Assembly (NCBI RefSeq): GCF_004362825.1
Contig: NZ_SNXZ01000003.1
Span: 36,690 to 100,689 of the forward strand
Length of the DNA: 64,000 nucleotides
Origin: Labedaea rhizosphaerae
GTDB taxonomy: Bacteria; Actinomycetota; Actinomycetes; Mycobacteriales; Pseudonocardiaceae
Reading direction: 5' to 3'
Of this stretch, positions 49,996 to 63,993 are shown in pieces. The position numbers were made by a program, and so were the translations under genes. The notes beneath the pieces are model-generated. The model did not search any database and was not told where the DNA came from. It saw only the letters and a program-made list of their open reading frames with translations. Position 1 is the stretch's first letter. Each line of letters starts with the position of its first letter.

Positions 49996-51009
49996 GTGGA
50001 CACCAAGAATGTGCGTAGCAAGCTGCCCGGCGTTCGATTCGGCGGCATGCGGCTGGGCAGGGGCAGGCGCCTGCTGCTGGTCGTCACGGCACTCGCCGTG
50101 GTCATCCCGGCGATCATCGGCGCGATCGGCGGCTTCACCAAGACCAACGGCGGCGAGGTCGCCGTGGTGCGCAACGGTGGCTGGCTGGACGACAACAAGA
50201 TCCGCGAGGTGATCGACCCCGGTTCGTCGGTGACCTGGAGCGGCTGGTGGTCGGTCGTGCACCGGTACCCGGCGCAGCAACGGTTCTACACGATCACGTC
50301 CACCGGCAACGGCGACCGCACGGGCGTCGACGTGGTGACCGTCCCGTCCAGCGACGGCGTGAACATGGGCATCGAGGGCACGTTCTACTTCAACCTGAAC
50401 CTCGACCACAACGTGCTGATGGAGTTCGACAACAAGTTCGGCACGCGCCAGTTCCGCGGCGCCGACGGCGCGATGCGCAACGCGTGGGACGGCGACGAGG
50501 GCTGGTCGAGCTTCCTCGACCAGATCATCCGGCCGGTGATCGACAACGATCTGCGCGAGCAGGTCAACAGCTTCCGGTGCGCGGAGCTGGTGTCGAGTTG
50601 CGCGCTGGTGCAGAACCAGGGCGGCAAGCCGCAGCCGGCGGGCGGGCAGTCCAGCAACGGCAACATCGCGAAGGTGCAGAACGCGATCAACACCAGCCTG
50701 CAGCAGGACATCCGCAGCACCCTGGGCGGCGACTACCTCACCAACATCCACTTCAACCTGTCCCGGGTCACGCTGCCTGAGTCGGTGCAGGCCGCCGTGG
50801 ACAAGGCGCAGGCCGCGTACGCGCAGGTGAGCGAGTCCCAGGCGCGGGTGTCGCAGGCACAGGCCGACGCGCAGGCGAACGAGGCGCGCCAGCGCGGCTA
50901 CAACGCCTGCCCCGCGTGCGCGCAGATCGACGTGATGAAGGCGATCCCGCCGAACGTCACGGTCTACGCACCGGGCGCGAACGCATCGGTTCCCCTTACC
51001 GGGCACTGA
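49996..51009 (+). CDS. SPFH (Band 7) domain membrane protein
   Basis: Protein of 337 residues with one N-terminal transmembrane helix (about 27-48). The SPFH domain follows: VAVVRNGGWLDDNKIREVIDPGSS, VVTVPSSDGVNMGIEGTFYFNLNL and FLDQIIRPVIDNDLREQVNSF. Next comes a helical coiled-coil-like stretch rich in Gln/Ala (AAVDKAQAAYAQVSESQARVSQAQADAQ). The tail CPACAQIDVMKAIPPNVTVY is also typical of actinobacterial SPFH proteins. These proteins form membrane scaffolds. GTG 49996 follows GGAGGAAAG. It precedes a small membrane protein gene, with which it may be cotranscribed. Confidence 0.88.
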   Translation: MDTKNVRSKLPGVRFGGMRLGRGRRLLLVVTALAVVIPAIIGAIGGFTKTNGGEVAVVRNGGWLDDNKIREVIDPGSSVTWSGWWSVVHRYPAQQRFYTITSTGNGDRTGVDVVTVPSSDGVNMGIEGTFYFNLNLDHNVLMEFDNKFGTRQFRGADGAMRNAWDGDEGWSSFLDQIIRPVIDNDLREQVNSFRCAELVSSCALVQNQGGKPQPAGGQSSNGNIAKVQNAINTSLQQDIRSTLGGDYLTNIHFNLSRVTLPESVQAAVDKAQAAYAQVSESQARVSQAQADAQANEARQRGYNACPACAQIDVMKAIPPNVTVYAPGANASVPLTGH

Positions 51010-51070
51010 CCTCGGTCCGTACTGTGCCGGGTTGTCCGGAACGACCGCGAAGATCAATCGAGGAGCGGAT

Positions 51071-51451
51071 ATGCGCATGACGGCCGGAACGCTCGCCGTG
51101 GTGCTTTTCTTGGTGATGTTGTACCTGTTCTTCGGCAATCCGCAGCTGTCGTTCAAGGACAACCCGGCCACCGTGTCGTGCGGCTCGGTCGCGGGCGCCG
51201 GCTGGCCGTCCGACGAGTGGCTGGACACGGCGAACGTCCACCACGTCACGGACACGTTGCCGTCGTCAGGGGTCGCTTCGGAGGCCGTGCCCGGGATCCT
51301 CCGCGATTGCGATCAGCGGCGGACGACGTTCGTCGGGTTCATGGCGTTGCTGGCCGTGCCGACGGTGTTGCTTGGGGCACTTGCCGTGTGGTTGCCGCGC
51401 AAGGGCGGCCCGGCCGAACCCAAGGTGCGCAAGGAGTTCACCAGCGACTGA
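51071..51451 (+). CDS. small two-helix membrane protein
   Basis: Protein of 126 residues with an N-terminal hydrophobic helix (about 4-21) and a second one (about 87-107). The loop between has cysteines (SCGSVAG and RDCDQRR) that may pair outside the cell. The C-terminal tail is Lys-rich (KVRKEFTSD). No family is recognised. ATG at 51071 has GAGGAG upstream. It follows the SPFH gene by 61 bases on the same strand and could be its partner. Confidence 0.75.
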   Translation: MRMTAGTLAVVLFLVMLYLFFGNPQLSFKDNPATVSCGSVAGAGWPSDEWLDTANVHHVTDTLPSSGVASEAVPGILRDCDQRRTTFVGFMALLAVPTVLLGALAVWLPRKGGPAEPKVRKEFTSD

Positions 51452-51452
51452 G

Positions 51453-51920
51453 TCAGCCGGCTGCCTCGACGTGAGCCGCCAGGTTGGCCAGCGAGGACGC
51501 GATCCCGGCCTCGTGCTGCGCTTGGTCGATCCCCGGTGGCACGTCCGTCGCGGTGACGGTCACCTCGGTCCCGCCGTCAGTGGCGGCCAACTGCCACGTC
51601 ATCGTCATGGTGCCCGCGTAGGCCGGGTCGTCTGCCTCGAAGACCGCCGTCTGCACCACCCGATTCGGGGGTGTCAGCTCGGCGAACCCGACCTCGACGA
51701 CGTCCGTCGAGTCGGAGGTCTTGCCCGGGCTGCCTTCCGCGTCGAGGTAGGTCAGAACCATCCGGAACCCGCCGCCGGGTCGCGGATCCCAGTGGTCGAT
51801 CCGCCCGCGCATGCCCGCGGGCGGCAGCCAGGCCTCGAGCGCGTCCCGGTCGAGCAGGGCCGCGTAGACCGCTTCCGGTGCCGCCGCGACCACCTTGCCG
51901 GCGCGATCGATCCTCGTCAT
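51453..51920 (-). CDS. SRPBCC/AHSA1-type protein
   Basis: Protein of 155 residues with the START-like fold. KVVAAAPEAVYAALLDRDALEAWLPPAGM, GGGFRMVLTY, VEVGFAELTPPNRVV and GTMTMTWQLAATDGGTEVTVTAT are the AHSA1 strands. HEAGIASSLANLAAHVEA is the final helix. Such proteins bind hydrophobic small molecules or act as Hsp90-co-chaperone relatives; here a ligand cannot be named. It converges on the small membrane protein gene one base away, and lies 29 bases after gltD on the same strand. Confidence 0.88.
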   Translation of the reverse strand: MTRIDRAGKVVAAAPEAVYAALLDRDALEAWLPPAGMRGRIDHWDPRPGGGFRMVLTYLDAEGSPGKTSDSTDVVEVGFAELTPPNRVVQTAVFEADDPAYAGTMTMTWQLAATDGGTEVTVTATDVPPGIDQAQHEAGIASSLANLAAHVEAAG

Positions 51921-51949
51921 GGCCGGAGTCTAGGCCTGGCGGACGACCG

Positions 51950-53444
51950 TCAGACGACCGCCAGCGGCAACGCCGTCGGGTGCACCGGCGACGGCAGGTT
52001 CGACGAACCGGTCAGGTACGCGTCCACCGCGTGCGCGACCGACCGGCCCTCCGCGATCGCCCACACCACAAGGGAAGCGCCGCGGTGGGCATCCCCGCAG
52101 ACGAAGACGCCGGGCGCCGAGGTCTGCCAGTCCGGCCCGCATGACAGGCTGCCGCGCTTGCTCAGGGTCAGCCCGAGGCCGTCCAGCAACGGCATGTGCT
52201 CCACGCCCTCGAAGCCGATCGCCAGCAGGACCATCGTGGCCGGCAGTTCCTCGACGGTGTCGTCGACCGGCGTCACCACGCGCTCACCGGTTTCCGAGCG
52301 GGTCACGGCGACCTCCCGCAGGCGGACCGCCTTGACGTTGCCGTCCTCGTCGCCGACGAACTCCTGGACGCCGACAGCGAAGCGGCGATCGCCGGTCTCC
52401 TCGTGCACCGGGTACGTGCGCAGGATCAACGGCCAGGTCGGCCACGGCGAACGCTCGTCGTCGCGGACGTCCGGGCCTTGCGGGTACTGGTCGAGCTGGG
52501 TCACCGACAACGCGCCCTGGCGGGTCGCCGTGCCGTAGCAGTCGGCTGCCGTGTCGCCGCCGCCGATGATGACGACGTGCTTGCCCGCCGCGGAGATCGG
52601 GGTATCGCCGTCGCCTTCGCAGGCGCGGTTGGCGGGCACCAGGTGCTCCATGGCCAGGTGCACGCCGTTCAGCGAGCGGCCGGGCAGGTCGGCATCGCGC
52701 CCGCGCAACGCACCGACGGCCAGCACCACGGCGTCGTGGCGGGCCCGCAGTTCCTCCACGGAAACGTCCACGCCGACCTCGCAGCCGGTCACGAACCTCG
52801 TGCCCTCGGCCCGCAGTTGCGCGAGCCGACGGTCCACAACGGACTTCTCCAGCTTGAACTCGGGGATGCCGTAGCGCAGCAACCCGCCGAGCCGGTCGTC
52901 CCGCTCGTAGACGGTCACCTCGTGCCCGGCACGGGTCAGTTGCTGCGCCGCCGCGAGCCCGGCCGGGCCGGAACCGACCACCGCGACCGACTTGCCTGTC
53001 GACACGCCAGGCGTGCCTGCTGTGACCACGCCGTCCTCCCAGGCGTGCTCGGCGATCGTCTCCTCGACGCGCTTGATCGTGACCGCGCCCTCCGAGGCCG
53101 GCGAGATCGCCAGCACGCACGCCGCCTCGCACGGCGCCGGGCACAGCTTGCCGGTGAACTCCGGGAAGTTGTTGGTGGCGTGCAGCCGGTCGGCGGCGAG
53201 CTGCCAGTCGCCGGCCCGGACCAGGTCGTTCCACTCCGGGATCAGGTTCCCGAGTGGACACCCGGCGGTGCCGGAGTGGCAGAACGGGATGCCGCAATCC
53301 ATGCAGCGCCCGGCCTGTTCGCGCACCGCTGTGTCGCGTGTGGACGGATCGAGGGCCGCGTACACCTCGTGCCAGTCGCCGAGCCGCTCGGCCACCGGGC
53401 GCTTGGGCGCCTCCTTGCGCGGGCGCTTGAGGAAACCGGTCGGG

Positions 53445-53452
<8 letters not shown>
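51950..53452 (-). CDS. gltD: glutamate synthase (NADPH) small subunit
   Basis: Electron-transfer subunit of 500 residues that passes electrons from NADPH to the large subunit. N-terminal iron-sulfur cysteines lie in [20 protein letters not shown] and in [12 protein letters not shown]. The FAD site is [15 protein letters not shown], the NADPH site [13 protein letters not shown], and the C-terminal flavin motif [22 protein letters not shown] 53452 overlaps the stop of gltB by eight bases, so the two subunits are coupled. Complete in length. Confidence 0.96.
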
Positions 53453-57986
<4,534 letters not shown>

Positions 57987-58185
57987 GGGTCTGTCCTCCT
58001 CGTCGTCCTCAGCCTGCGCACGCGCGGCTGCATGATGGTCAGCAACAGACCACGATGGGGTACGGGGGCTGGGACGGCGATGGCCCAAAGTCATTCGAGC
58101 TTAACAGCCGAGTAACCCGCGCGGCACCTCATCGCGGGCGGCTGGCCGGGGTGGCCGGGCGACGCGCCTGGTAGCGTCCCCCGCT

Positions 58186-58283
58186 GACGCAGGTGGAAGC
58201 GAAGTCCGGTGCGAACCCGGCGCTGTCCCGCAACTGTGAACGGTCACCCACGACCGCAAGCCAGGCCGCCTGTCACCCGCGTC
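58186..58283 (+). promoter_or_regulatory. cobalamin riboswitch
   Basis: The outer GACGC/GCGTC pairing brackets GGAAGCGAAGTCCGGTGCGA, CCCGGCGCTGTCCCGCAACT and GTGAACGGTCACC, the conserved cobalamin aptamer with its B12 box near GCTGTCCCGCAACTGTGA. AAGCCAGGCCGCCTGTCACC completes it. A hairpin GACGCC/GGCGTC (about 58284-58319) follows, before the transporter gene, and could be the expression platform. Cobalamin should repress the downstream uptake genes. Confidence 0.93.
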
Positions 58284-58386
58284 GACGCCATGAAGCTTCC
58301 GGTGCAGAGGCACGGCGTCCCGGCCGGCCGCCGTGTGCCGGTCGCGGCGGCGGGTCTCGCGGCCGGACCAGAGACCAGAGGTCGCC

Positions 58387-59388
58387 ATGTCCACCCACCG
58401 GCCCACCCGTCGGCCCGCTCGTCGGCGCAGCCGCCTCCGCGCGGCGCTGCTGCTCCCCCTGCTCGCCGTCATCGCGCTGCTCGCGGGCTGCGCGAGCCAC
58501 TCCGACAACCCGGCCCCGGCCACGAGCGGGTCGTCCGGAGCGGCCGCCGCGCCCGCTTTCCCGGTCACCCTGACCGTGCCCGGGGGCGCGCCGCTCACGC
58601 TGAACGCGCAGCCCCAGCACATCGTCTCGCTCAGCCCGACCAGCACCGAGACGCTGTTCGCGCTGGGCGCGGGCAAGCAGGTGGTGGCCGTGGACGACCA
58701 GTCCAGCTACCCGGCCGAGGCACCCAAGACCAAGCTCTCCGCGCTGAACCCGAACGCCGAGGCCATCGCGGGCTACAAGCCCGACCTGGTCGTCGCCTCG
58801 GGTGACACCGGCAAGCTGACCGAGAACCTGAGCAAGGTGCACATCCCGGTGCTCGTGCTGGCCGCGCCGAACACGCTGCAGGACGCCTTGGACCAGATGA
58901 CCCTGCTCGGCAAGGCCACCGGCCACACCCAGGAGGCGACGAAGCTCGTCACCGACACGCAGGGCCGCATCAAGTCGATCGTGGACGGCACCACGAAGCC
59001 GGCCACGCCGCTGAGCTTCTACTACGAGCTCGACCAGACCTTCTACTCCGTGACGTCCAAGACGTTCATCGGGCAGGTGTTCGCCCAGTTCGGCATGACC
59101 AACATCGCCGACAAGGCCCCGGAGGCCGGTGGCTACCCGCAGCTGTCCGCCGAGGCGGTCAGCGCGGCCAACCCCGACCTGGTGTTCCTGGCCGACACCA
59201 AGTGCTGCGGGCAGAACGCGCAGGTCGTGGCCAAGCGGCCCGGCTGGTCGAAGCTGAAGGCCGTGCGGAACGGCAACGTGGTCGAGCTCGACGACGACAT
59301 CGCCTCGCGCTGGGGCCCGCGCCTGGTCGACCTCGTGCAGGCCGTGGGCACCGCCGTCGACAAGGCGGCGAAGCAGGAAACCCGGTAA
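58387..59388 (+). CDS. btuF: cobalamin ABC transporter substrate-binding lipoprotein
   Basis: Periplasmic-binding-type lipoprotein of 333 residues. The signal peptide ends in lipobox ALLAGC with cysteine at about 35. The mature part has HIVSLSPTSTETLFALGAG, KTKLSALNPNAEAIAGYKPDLVVAS and LVDLVQAVGTAVDKA, the BtuF/FecB-type fold with a single helix joining two lobes. It sits directly downstream of a cobalamin riboswitch, which supports B12 (or cobinamide) as ligand rather than a siderophore. The stop overlaps the permease start (TAATG). Confidence 0.92.
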   Translation: MSTHRPTRRPARRRSRLRAALLLPLLAVIALLAGCASHSDNPAPATSGSSGAAAAPAFPVTLTVPGGAPLTLNAQPQHIVSLSPTSTETLFALGAGKQVVAVDDQSSYPAEAPKTKLSALNPNAEAIAGYKPDLVVASGDTGKLTENLSKVHIPVLVLAAPNTLQDALDQMTLLGKATGHTQEATKLVTDTQGRIKSIVDGTTKPATPLSFYYELDQTFYSVTSKTFIGQVFAQFGMTNIADKAPEAGGYPQLSAEAVSAANPDLVFLADTKCCGQNAQVVAKRPGWSKLKAVRNGNVVELDDDIASRWGPRLVDLVQAVGTAVDKAAKQETR

Positions 59389-60440
59389 TGGCGACCGCGA
59401 CGGCCACACCGCGGGCGAGCAGGCGTTCCGTGCTCTCGCCCGTGGTGCTGGTCGTCGCGCTGCTGGTGCTGCTGCTCACGGTGCTCGTGTCGGTGTGCCT
59501 CGGCGCCGCCGACCTCGGCTGGACCCGGGTGCTGCACGAGATCTGGGCCCAGCTGACCGGCGGCACGTCGCCGCTGACCGACAACGAGGCCGCGATCCTG
59601 TGGCAGCTGCGGGTGCCGCGGATCGTGCTGGCCGGGGTGGTCGGCGCCGCGCTGGCGTGTGCCGGGGCCGCCTACCAGGGCGTGTTCCGCAACCCGCTGG
59701 CCGACCCGTACCTGCTCGGTGCCGCCGCGGGGGCCGGGCTCGGTGCGACGATGGTGACCGTGTTCCTCGCCACGCTGCCGGGCGCGGTGCCGGGCGCGGC
59801 CTTCGTCGGCGCGCTCGTGGGGGTCGGGCTGACGTGGTTGCTCGGCCGGTCGGCGTCCGCCGGGTCGAGCAACACGGCGGTGCTGCTGCTCGCCGGGGTC
59901 GCGGTGACGGCGTTCCTGACCGCGATCCAGACGTTCGTGCAGCAGCTCAACACCGACACCATCAAGCAGGTCTACAGCTGGATGCTCGGCGGGCTGAACA
60001 CCACCGGATGGCAGGACCTGCGGGTCGCGCTGCCCTACATCGCCCCCGCCCTGGTCGTGTTGTGCCTTTGTGGACGGTTGCTCGACGTGCTCGCGGTCGG
60101 CGACGAGGAGGCCGCTTCCCTCGGTGTGCGACCGGATCGGGTGCGGCTGGTCGTGGTGCTGGCCGCGTCGCTCGCCACCGCCGCCGCCGTGTCGGTGAGC
60201 GGGCTGATCGGGTTCGTGGGCATCGTGGTGCCGCACGTGGTGCGGCTGCTCGCGGGCACCAGCTACCGGATCGTGCTGCCCGTGACCATCCTCGGCGGCG
60301 CCACGTTCATGATCATCGCCGACCAGATCGCCCGCACCGCGTTCGCCCCCGCCGAGCTCCCGCTGGGCGTGATCACCGCGTTCACCGGTGCGCCGTTCTT
60401 CGTGTTCGTGCTCTACACGCAGCGGCGGCGGTTCGCGTGA
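59388..60440 (+). CDS. btuC: cobalamin ABC transporter permease (FecCD family)
   Basis: Integral membrane permease of 350 residues with about ten helices. VLAGVVGAALACAGAAYQGVFRNPLADPYLLG in pieces is the FecCD signature. [24 protein letters not shown] and SGLIGFVGIVVPHVVRLL with GTSYRIVLP are other landmarks. It overlaps both neighbours by one base, in a btuF-btuC-btuD operon. GxxxGxxPH-type coupling helix GFVGIVVPHVVR contacts the ATPase. Confidence 0.95.
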   Translation: MATATATPRASRRSVLSPVVLVVALLVLLLTVLVSVCLGAADLGWTRVLHEIWAQLTGGTSPLTDNEAAILWQLRVPRIVLAGVVGAALACAGAAYQGVFRNPLADPYLLGAAAGAGLGATMVTVFLATLPGAVPGAAFVGALVGVGLTWLLGRSASAGSSNTAVLLLAGVAVTAFLTAIQTFVQQLNTDTIKQVYSWMLGGLNTTGWQDLRVALPYIAPALVVLCLCGRLLDVLAVGDEEAASLGVRPDRVRLVVVLAASLATAAAVSVSGLIGFVGIVVPHVVRLLAGTSYRIVLPVTILGGATFMIIADQIARTAFAPAELPLGVITAFTGAPFFVFVLYTQRRRFA

Positions 60441-61228
60441 TGCTGCGGCTGACGTCGGTGGCCGCCGGTTACCGCGGCGATCCGGTGGTCCGCGACGTGT
60501 CCGTGGATGTACCGGCCGGGGGCTGGCTCGCCATCATCGGGCCGAACGGTGCGGGCAAGTCGACCCTGCTCAAGGCGGTGGCCGGGCTGGTCCACGCGAC
60601 CGGCACGATCGAGGTCGCCGACCGGGCCACGCACGAACTCAGCGCGCGCGAACGAGCGCGGCTGATCGGGTACTCACCGCAGACGCCGACGCTGCCCGAG
60701 GGCATGTCGGTGACCGACTACGTGCTGCTCGGCCGCACCCCGCACCTCGGCACGCTGGCCCGGGAGAGCCGCACGGACCTGGAGGTGGTCGCCGGGGTGC
60801 TGGCCCGCCTCGACCTGCGCGGGCTCGCCGGGCGCGCGCTGACCACGTTGTCCGGTGGTGAGCGGCAGCGGGCCGTGCTGGCCCGGGTGCTCGCGCAGCA
60901 GGCCGGGTTGCTGCTGCTGGACGAGCCGACCACCGGCCTGGACATCGGGCACGCGCAGGCGCTGCTCGAACTGGTCGACCGGTTGCGCACCGAGGACGGC
61001 ACCACCGTGGTCAGCACGCTGCACGACCTGACGTTCGCCGCTCAGTACGCCGACCGGCTGCTGCTGCTCGCCGAGGGCGGGGTGGTCGCATCGGGCAAGC
61101 CCGCGGAGGTGTTGACGCCCGAGTTGCTGGCCAAGCACTACGACGCGGACGTCGAGGTGCTCGAAACCAGCGGTGGCGAGATCGTGATCGCGCCGGTGCG
61201 CCGGCGGCCGGCCGAGCTCGACGGCTGA
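60440..61228 (+). CDS. btuD: cobalamin ABC transporter ATP-binding protein
   Basis: ATPase subunit of 262 residues. Walker A is GPNGAGKST, signature TLSGGERQRAVLARVLAQ, Walker B LLLLDEPTTGLDI and H loop STLHDLTFAA. It powers uptake by the BtuC permease. ATG 60440 shares a base with the permease stop (TGATG). A GTG at 60437 is possible. The C-terminal tail VIAPVRRRPAELDG extends past the usual domain. It converges on lgt 14 bases away. Confidence 0.95.
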   Translation: MLRLTSVAAGYRGDPVVRDVSVDVPAGGWLAIIGPNGAGKSTLLKAVAGLVHATGTIEVADRATHELSARERARLIGYSPQTPTLPEGMSVTDYVLLGRTPHLGTLARESRTDLEVVAGVLARLDLRGLAGRALTTLSGGERQRAVLARVLAQQAGLLLLDEPTTGLDIGHAQALLELVDRLRTEDGTTVVSTLHDLTFAAQYADRLLLLAEGGVVASGKPAEVLTPELLAKHYDADVEVLETSGGEIVIAPVRRRPAELDG

Positions 61229-61242
61229 CTCGATGAGCTGAC

Positions 61243-62439
61243 CTACTTGCCGGACTTGGCCTCTTCCTCGGCTTCGGCCGGGGTGCCGGCGTCCTTCGCC
61301 TCGGTCGTGGCTTCGGTCGTTGCTTCGGGCTCGGGCGTGGCCTCGGGCTTGGCTTCCTCGGCCCCCGGCTCGGCTTTTGCCTCGGCCGCTTCGGTTTCCG
61401 GCTCGTCGGCCTTGACGTCCTCGTCCTTCGCCACCGCGGTGTCGTCGGTGTCGTCGGTGTCGCCGGCGCCTTCGGTGTCCGCAGAGTCCTTGGTTTCCGC
61501 AGCGCCTTCAGTGTCCTCAGTGGACGCAGGCGGGGTTTCGCCTTCGAAGGCGGCACGCAAGGCGACCAGGTCCTCGCGCTCACCCTTGGCGCGGGCCAGC
61601 ACGAAGTAGGTGATCGCGCCAAGGAACACCAGCAACGAGACCCACACGTTGATGCGCACGCCGAACACCATGGTCGCCGGGTCGGTGCGCATCATCTCGA
61701 TCCAGCCGCGGCCCAGCGTGTAGCCGGCGACGTAGACGGCGCACGCGCGGCCGTGACCCAGGCGCAGCCTGCGGTCGAGGTAGACCACGAGCGCCGCGAC
61801 GAGCAGGTTCCAGATGAGCTCGTACAGGAACGTCGGGTGGAACGGGCTGCCGTCGATCTGCGGGTGGCCCGGGACGGCGACGCCGGTCAGGTTGTCCGGC
61901 TGGCGGACGTAGATCTCCAGGCCCCACGGCAGGTTCGTCGAGCCGCCGTAGAGCTCCTGGTTGAAGTAGTTGCCGATGCGGCCCACGGCCTGGGCGGCGA
62001 CGACGCCCGGCGCGACCGCGTCGGCGAAAACCGGCAGCGGGATCCCCTTGCGCTTGCAGCCGATGTAGGCGCCGACCGCACCGAGCGCGATGGCGCCCCA
62101 GATGCCGAGGCCGCCGTCCCACACCTTCAACGCGTTGAGCGGGTTCTTGCCCGCGCCGAAGTACCGGTAGTAGTCCGTGGCGACGTGGTAGAGCCGCCCG
62201 CCGACCAGCCCGAACGGCACCGCGAACACGGCGATGTCCAGCACGTCACCCTGACGGCCGCCACGCGCGATGAGCCGCCGCTCGCCCCACCAGATCGCGA
62301 GGATGATGCCGGCGATGATGCACAGCGCATACGCCCTTATGGGGATGGTGAGGGCGCCGAGGTCGATGTTCCACACCCCGCGGTCCGGGCTGGGGATGTT
62401 CGCCAGGTAGAGGCTCGCCGCAGTCGTCACGAGGGCCAC
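61243..62439 (-). CDS. lgt: prolipoprotein diacylglyceryl transferase with acidic C-terminal tail
   Basis: First enzyme of lipoprotein maturation, transferring diacylglycerol to the lipobox cysteine. Seven or so helices and the signature GRIGNYFNQELYGGSTNLPWG are present, with SPFHPTFLYELIWN in the C-terminal part. The catalytic core ends near residue 290. Then about 105 residues rich in Glu, Ala, Thr and Asp form an acidic, low-complexity cytoplasmic tail, which most bacterial Lgt proteins lack but many actinobacterial ones have in some form. GTG 62439 is used; a GTG at 62430 is also possible. It follows trpA and the Uma2-like gene on the same strand. Confidence 0.95.
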   Translation of the reverse strand: MALVTTAASLYLANIPSPDRGVWNIDLGALTIPIRAYALCIIAGIILAIWWGERRLIARGGRQGDVLDIAVFAVPFGLVGGRLYHVATDYYRYFGAGKNPLNALKVWDGGLGIWGAIALGAVGAYIGCKRKGIPLPVFADAVAPGVVAAQAVGRIGNYFNQELYGGSTNLPWGLEIYVRQPDNLTGVAVPGHPQIDGSPFHPTFLYELIWNLLVAALVVYLDRRLRLGHGRACAVYVAGYTLGRGWIEMMRTDPATMVFGVRINVWVSLLVFLGAITYFVLARAKGEREDLVALRAAFEGETPPASTEDTEGAAETKDSADTEGAGDTDDTDDTAVAKDEDVKADEPETEAAEAKAEPGAEEAKPEATPEPEATTEATTEAKDAGTPAEAEEEAKSGK

Positions 62440-62460
62440 CGTAACGGGCGCGTGTGTGGC

Positions 62461-63033
62461 CTAGGTCAGCAGGTCGAGCCGCACGGGGAACGGTTCGGTC
62501 ACGGCCAGCACCCCGTCCCGGCTCACCGCCGCTTCGGCGTATTCGTCACCGTCGAGTGCGAGGAGCGTCAGGCAAACCGGCTTCGTCTCCGGGTCCACCA
62601 AGAGGTAGAAGGGCACGCCGGCCTTGGCGTAGAGATCGCGCTTGAGCACCTTGTCCTGCGTCCGGCCGGTCGGCGAGATCACCTCGCCGACCAGCACCAC
62701 GTCCTCGACCGGGAACAGCACCCCGTCGAAGTCGCGGCGCCGGACCACGGTGAAGTCCGGGATGAGCAGCTGTCCGTGCGGCATCTGCACGTTCAGCTCG
62801 ACGGTAGCTTCCAGGTGCCGCGGAGCGGCATTACGCAACGCGCTGTAGGCGTCGCCGATAAGCCTCTGGTGGCGGAAATTGCCGATCGGGCTCACGAGCA
62901 GCCCTCCGCCGACGAGTTCGACTCGTTGGCCGGTCTCGCTGTCGTCCGGAAGGGCAAGAACATCGTCGAGGGTCCATGGCCCTCGGTGCAGGGGCAGCAG
63001 GTATTCGGGTTCGTGCTCGATCGGTGCGGCCAT
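62461..63033 (-). CDS. Uma2-family endonuclease-like protein (DUF820)
   Basis: Protein of 190 residues of the PD-(D/E)xK nuclease superfamily. WTLDDVLALPDDSETGQRVELVGGGLLV is the N-terminal block. The presumed active site is LLIPDFTVV (Asp), VLVGEVISPTGRTQDKVLKRDLYAKAGVPFYLLVDPE in pieces (Glu and Lys). These proteins are common in actinobacteria and cyanobacteria, often many per genome, and their role is unclear. ATG at 63033 with GGAGGTGAGG upstream. It is inserted between trpA and lgt, which are neighbours in many actinobacteria. Confidence 0.9.
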   Translation of the reverse strand: MAAPIEHEPEYLLPLHRGPWTLDDVLALPDDSETGQRVELVGGGLLVSPIGNFRHQRLIGDAYSALRNAAPRHLEATVELNVQMPHGQLLIPDFTVVRRRDFDGVLFPVEDVVLVGEVISPTGRTQDKVLKRDLYAKAGVPFYLLVDPETKPVCLTLLALDGDEYAEAAVSRDGVLAVTEPFPVRLDLLT

Positions 63034-63198
63034 GCGCGCCTCACCTCCGGGAGGACAGGTGCCGGTCCAGTGTCGCATGCCGGCACGGCAGTGGTGGGGA
63101 CCATGCGACGACGATCCCCGTTGCCACCGACACAACGAGCTGGTCAACCGGGGCTGCGTCCGGAGGTTCACTCGATGGTGGGGTTGGTTGGCGAGGCC

Positions 63199-63993
63199 TC
63201 AGACCGCCGCGCGCACCGGGCGCCGGACACCGTCGGCCAGCTCGCCCGCCAGCGCACGCACGCGATCCACGCCCTCACGCGCGGCCGCCACGAACGCCGA
63301 CCCGACGATCACCGCGTCGGCGAACCCGGCCACCTCGGCCGCCTGGTCGCCCGAGCGGATGCCGAGGCCGATGCCCACCGGCAGCTCGCTGTGCTCGTGG
63401 GCGCGCTGCGCGAGGTCCGCCGCCTTGGCGCCGACCTGGTCGCGGGCGCCGGTCACGCCCATCACCGCGGTCGCGTACACGAACCCGCTGGACGCGTCCA
63501 TCGTCATGTGGATGCGCTCGGTCGACGACGACGGCGCGATCAGGAAGATGCGGTCGAGTCCGTGCGCCTGCGACGCCTCGAGCCAGTCCCCCGCCTCGTC
63601 CGGGATGAGGTCCGGGGTGATGATGCCGAGCCCACCGGCCGCCGCCAGGTCGCGGGCGAAGCGGTCGACGCCGTAGCGGTGCACGGGGTTCCAGTACGTC
63701 ATCACGACGGCTCGGCCGCCGGCCGAGCTGACCCGCTCCACCACGGTGAACAGGTCCCGCAACCGGAAACCGGCGCGCAGCGCCTCGTCGGCCGCGGCCT
63801 GGATCGTGGGCCCGTCCATCACCGGGTCGGAGTACGGCACGCCGACCTCGACCAGGTCGCAGCCCGACTCCACCATGGCCGTGAGCAGGTCGGCCGAGGC
63901 GTCGACCGTGGGGTAGCCGGCGGGCAGGTAACCGACCAGCGCGGCCCGGCCTTCGGCGCGGGTGGACGCGAACAACTGGTCGAGCGCGCCCAT
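63199..63993 (-). CDS. trpA: tryptophan synthase alpha chain
   Basis: Cleaves indole-3-glycerol phosphate to indole and glyceraldehyde 3-phosphate, handing indole to TrpB. Length is 264 residues. The catalytic pair is E49 in DLVEVGVPYSDPVMDGP and D60 at the end of that segment, as in the Salmonella enzyme. ALVGYLPAGYPT, VVMTYWNPVHRYG, TPDLIPDEAGDW and GIGLGIRSGDQAAEVAGFADAVIVGSAFV in pieces complete the barrel. ATG 63993 shares a base with a stop codon of an upstream gene. Confidence 0.96.
   Translation of the reverse strand: MGALDQLFASTRAEGRAALVGYLPAGYPTVDASADLLTAMVESGCDLVEVGVPYSDPVMDGPTIQAAADEALRAGFRLRDLFTVVERVSSAGGRAVVMTYWNPVHRYGVDRFARDLAAAGGLGIITPDLIPDEAGDWLEASQAHGLDRIFLIAPSSSTERIHMTMDASSGFVYATAVMGVTGARDQVGAKAADLAQRAHEHSELPVGIGLGIRSGDQAAEVAGFADAVIVGSAFVAAAREGVDRVRALAGELADGVRRPVRAAV

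Noticed and set aside
19925..50014. Near-identical 17-base text GACACCAAGAATGTRCG before the conservon kinase (minus strand, near 19925-19941) and at the start of the SPFH gene (49998-50014)
   Set aside because: In 64 kb of biased composition, matches of this length with one mismatch are expected by chance, and one copy is simply SPFH coding sequence.
62461..63033. Uma2-like gene as part of a restriction or toxin system
   Set aside because: No methylase, antitoxin or partner gene is adjacent; it sits between trpA and lgt.
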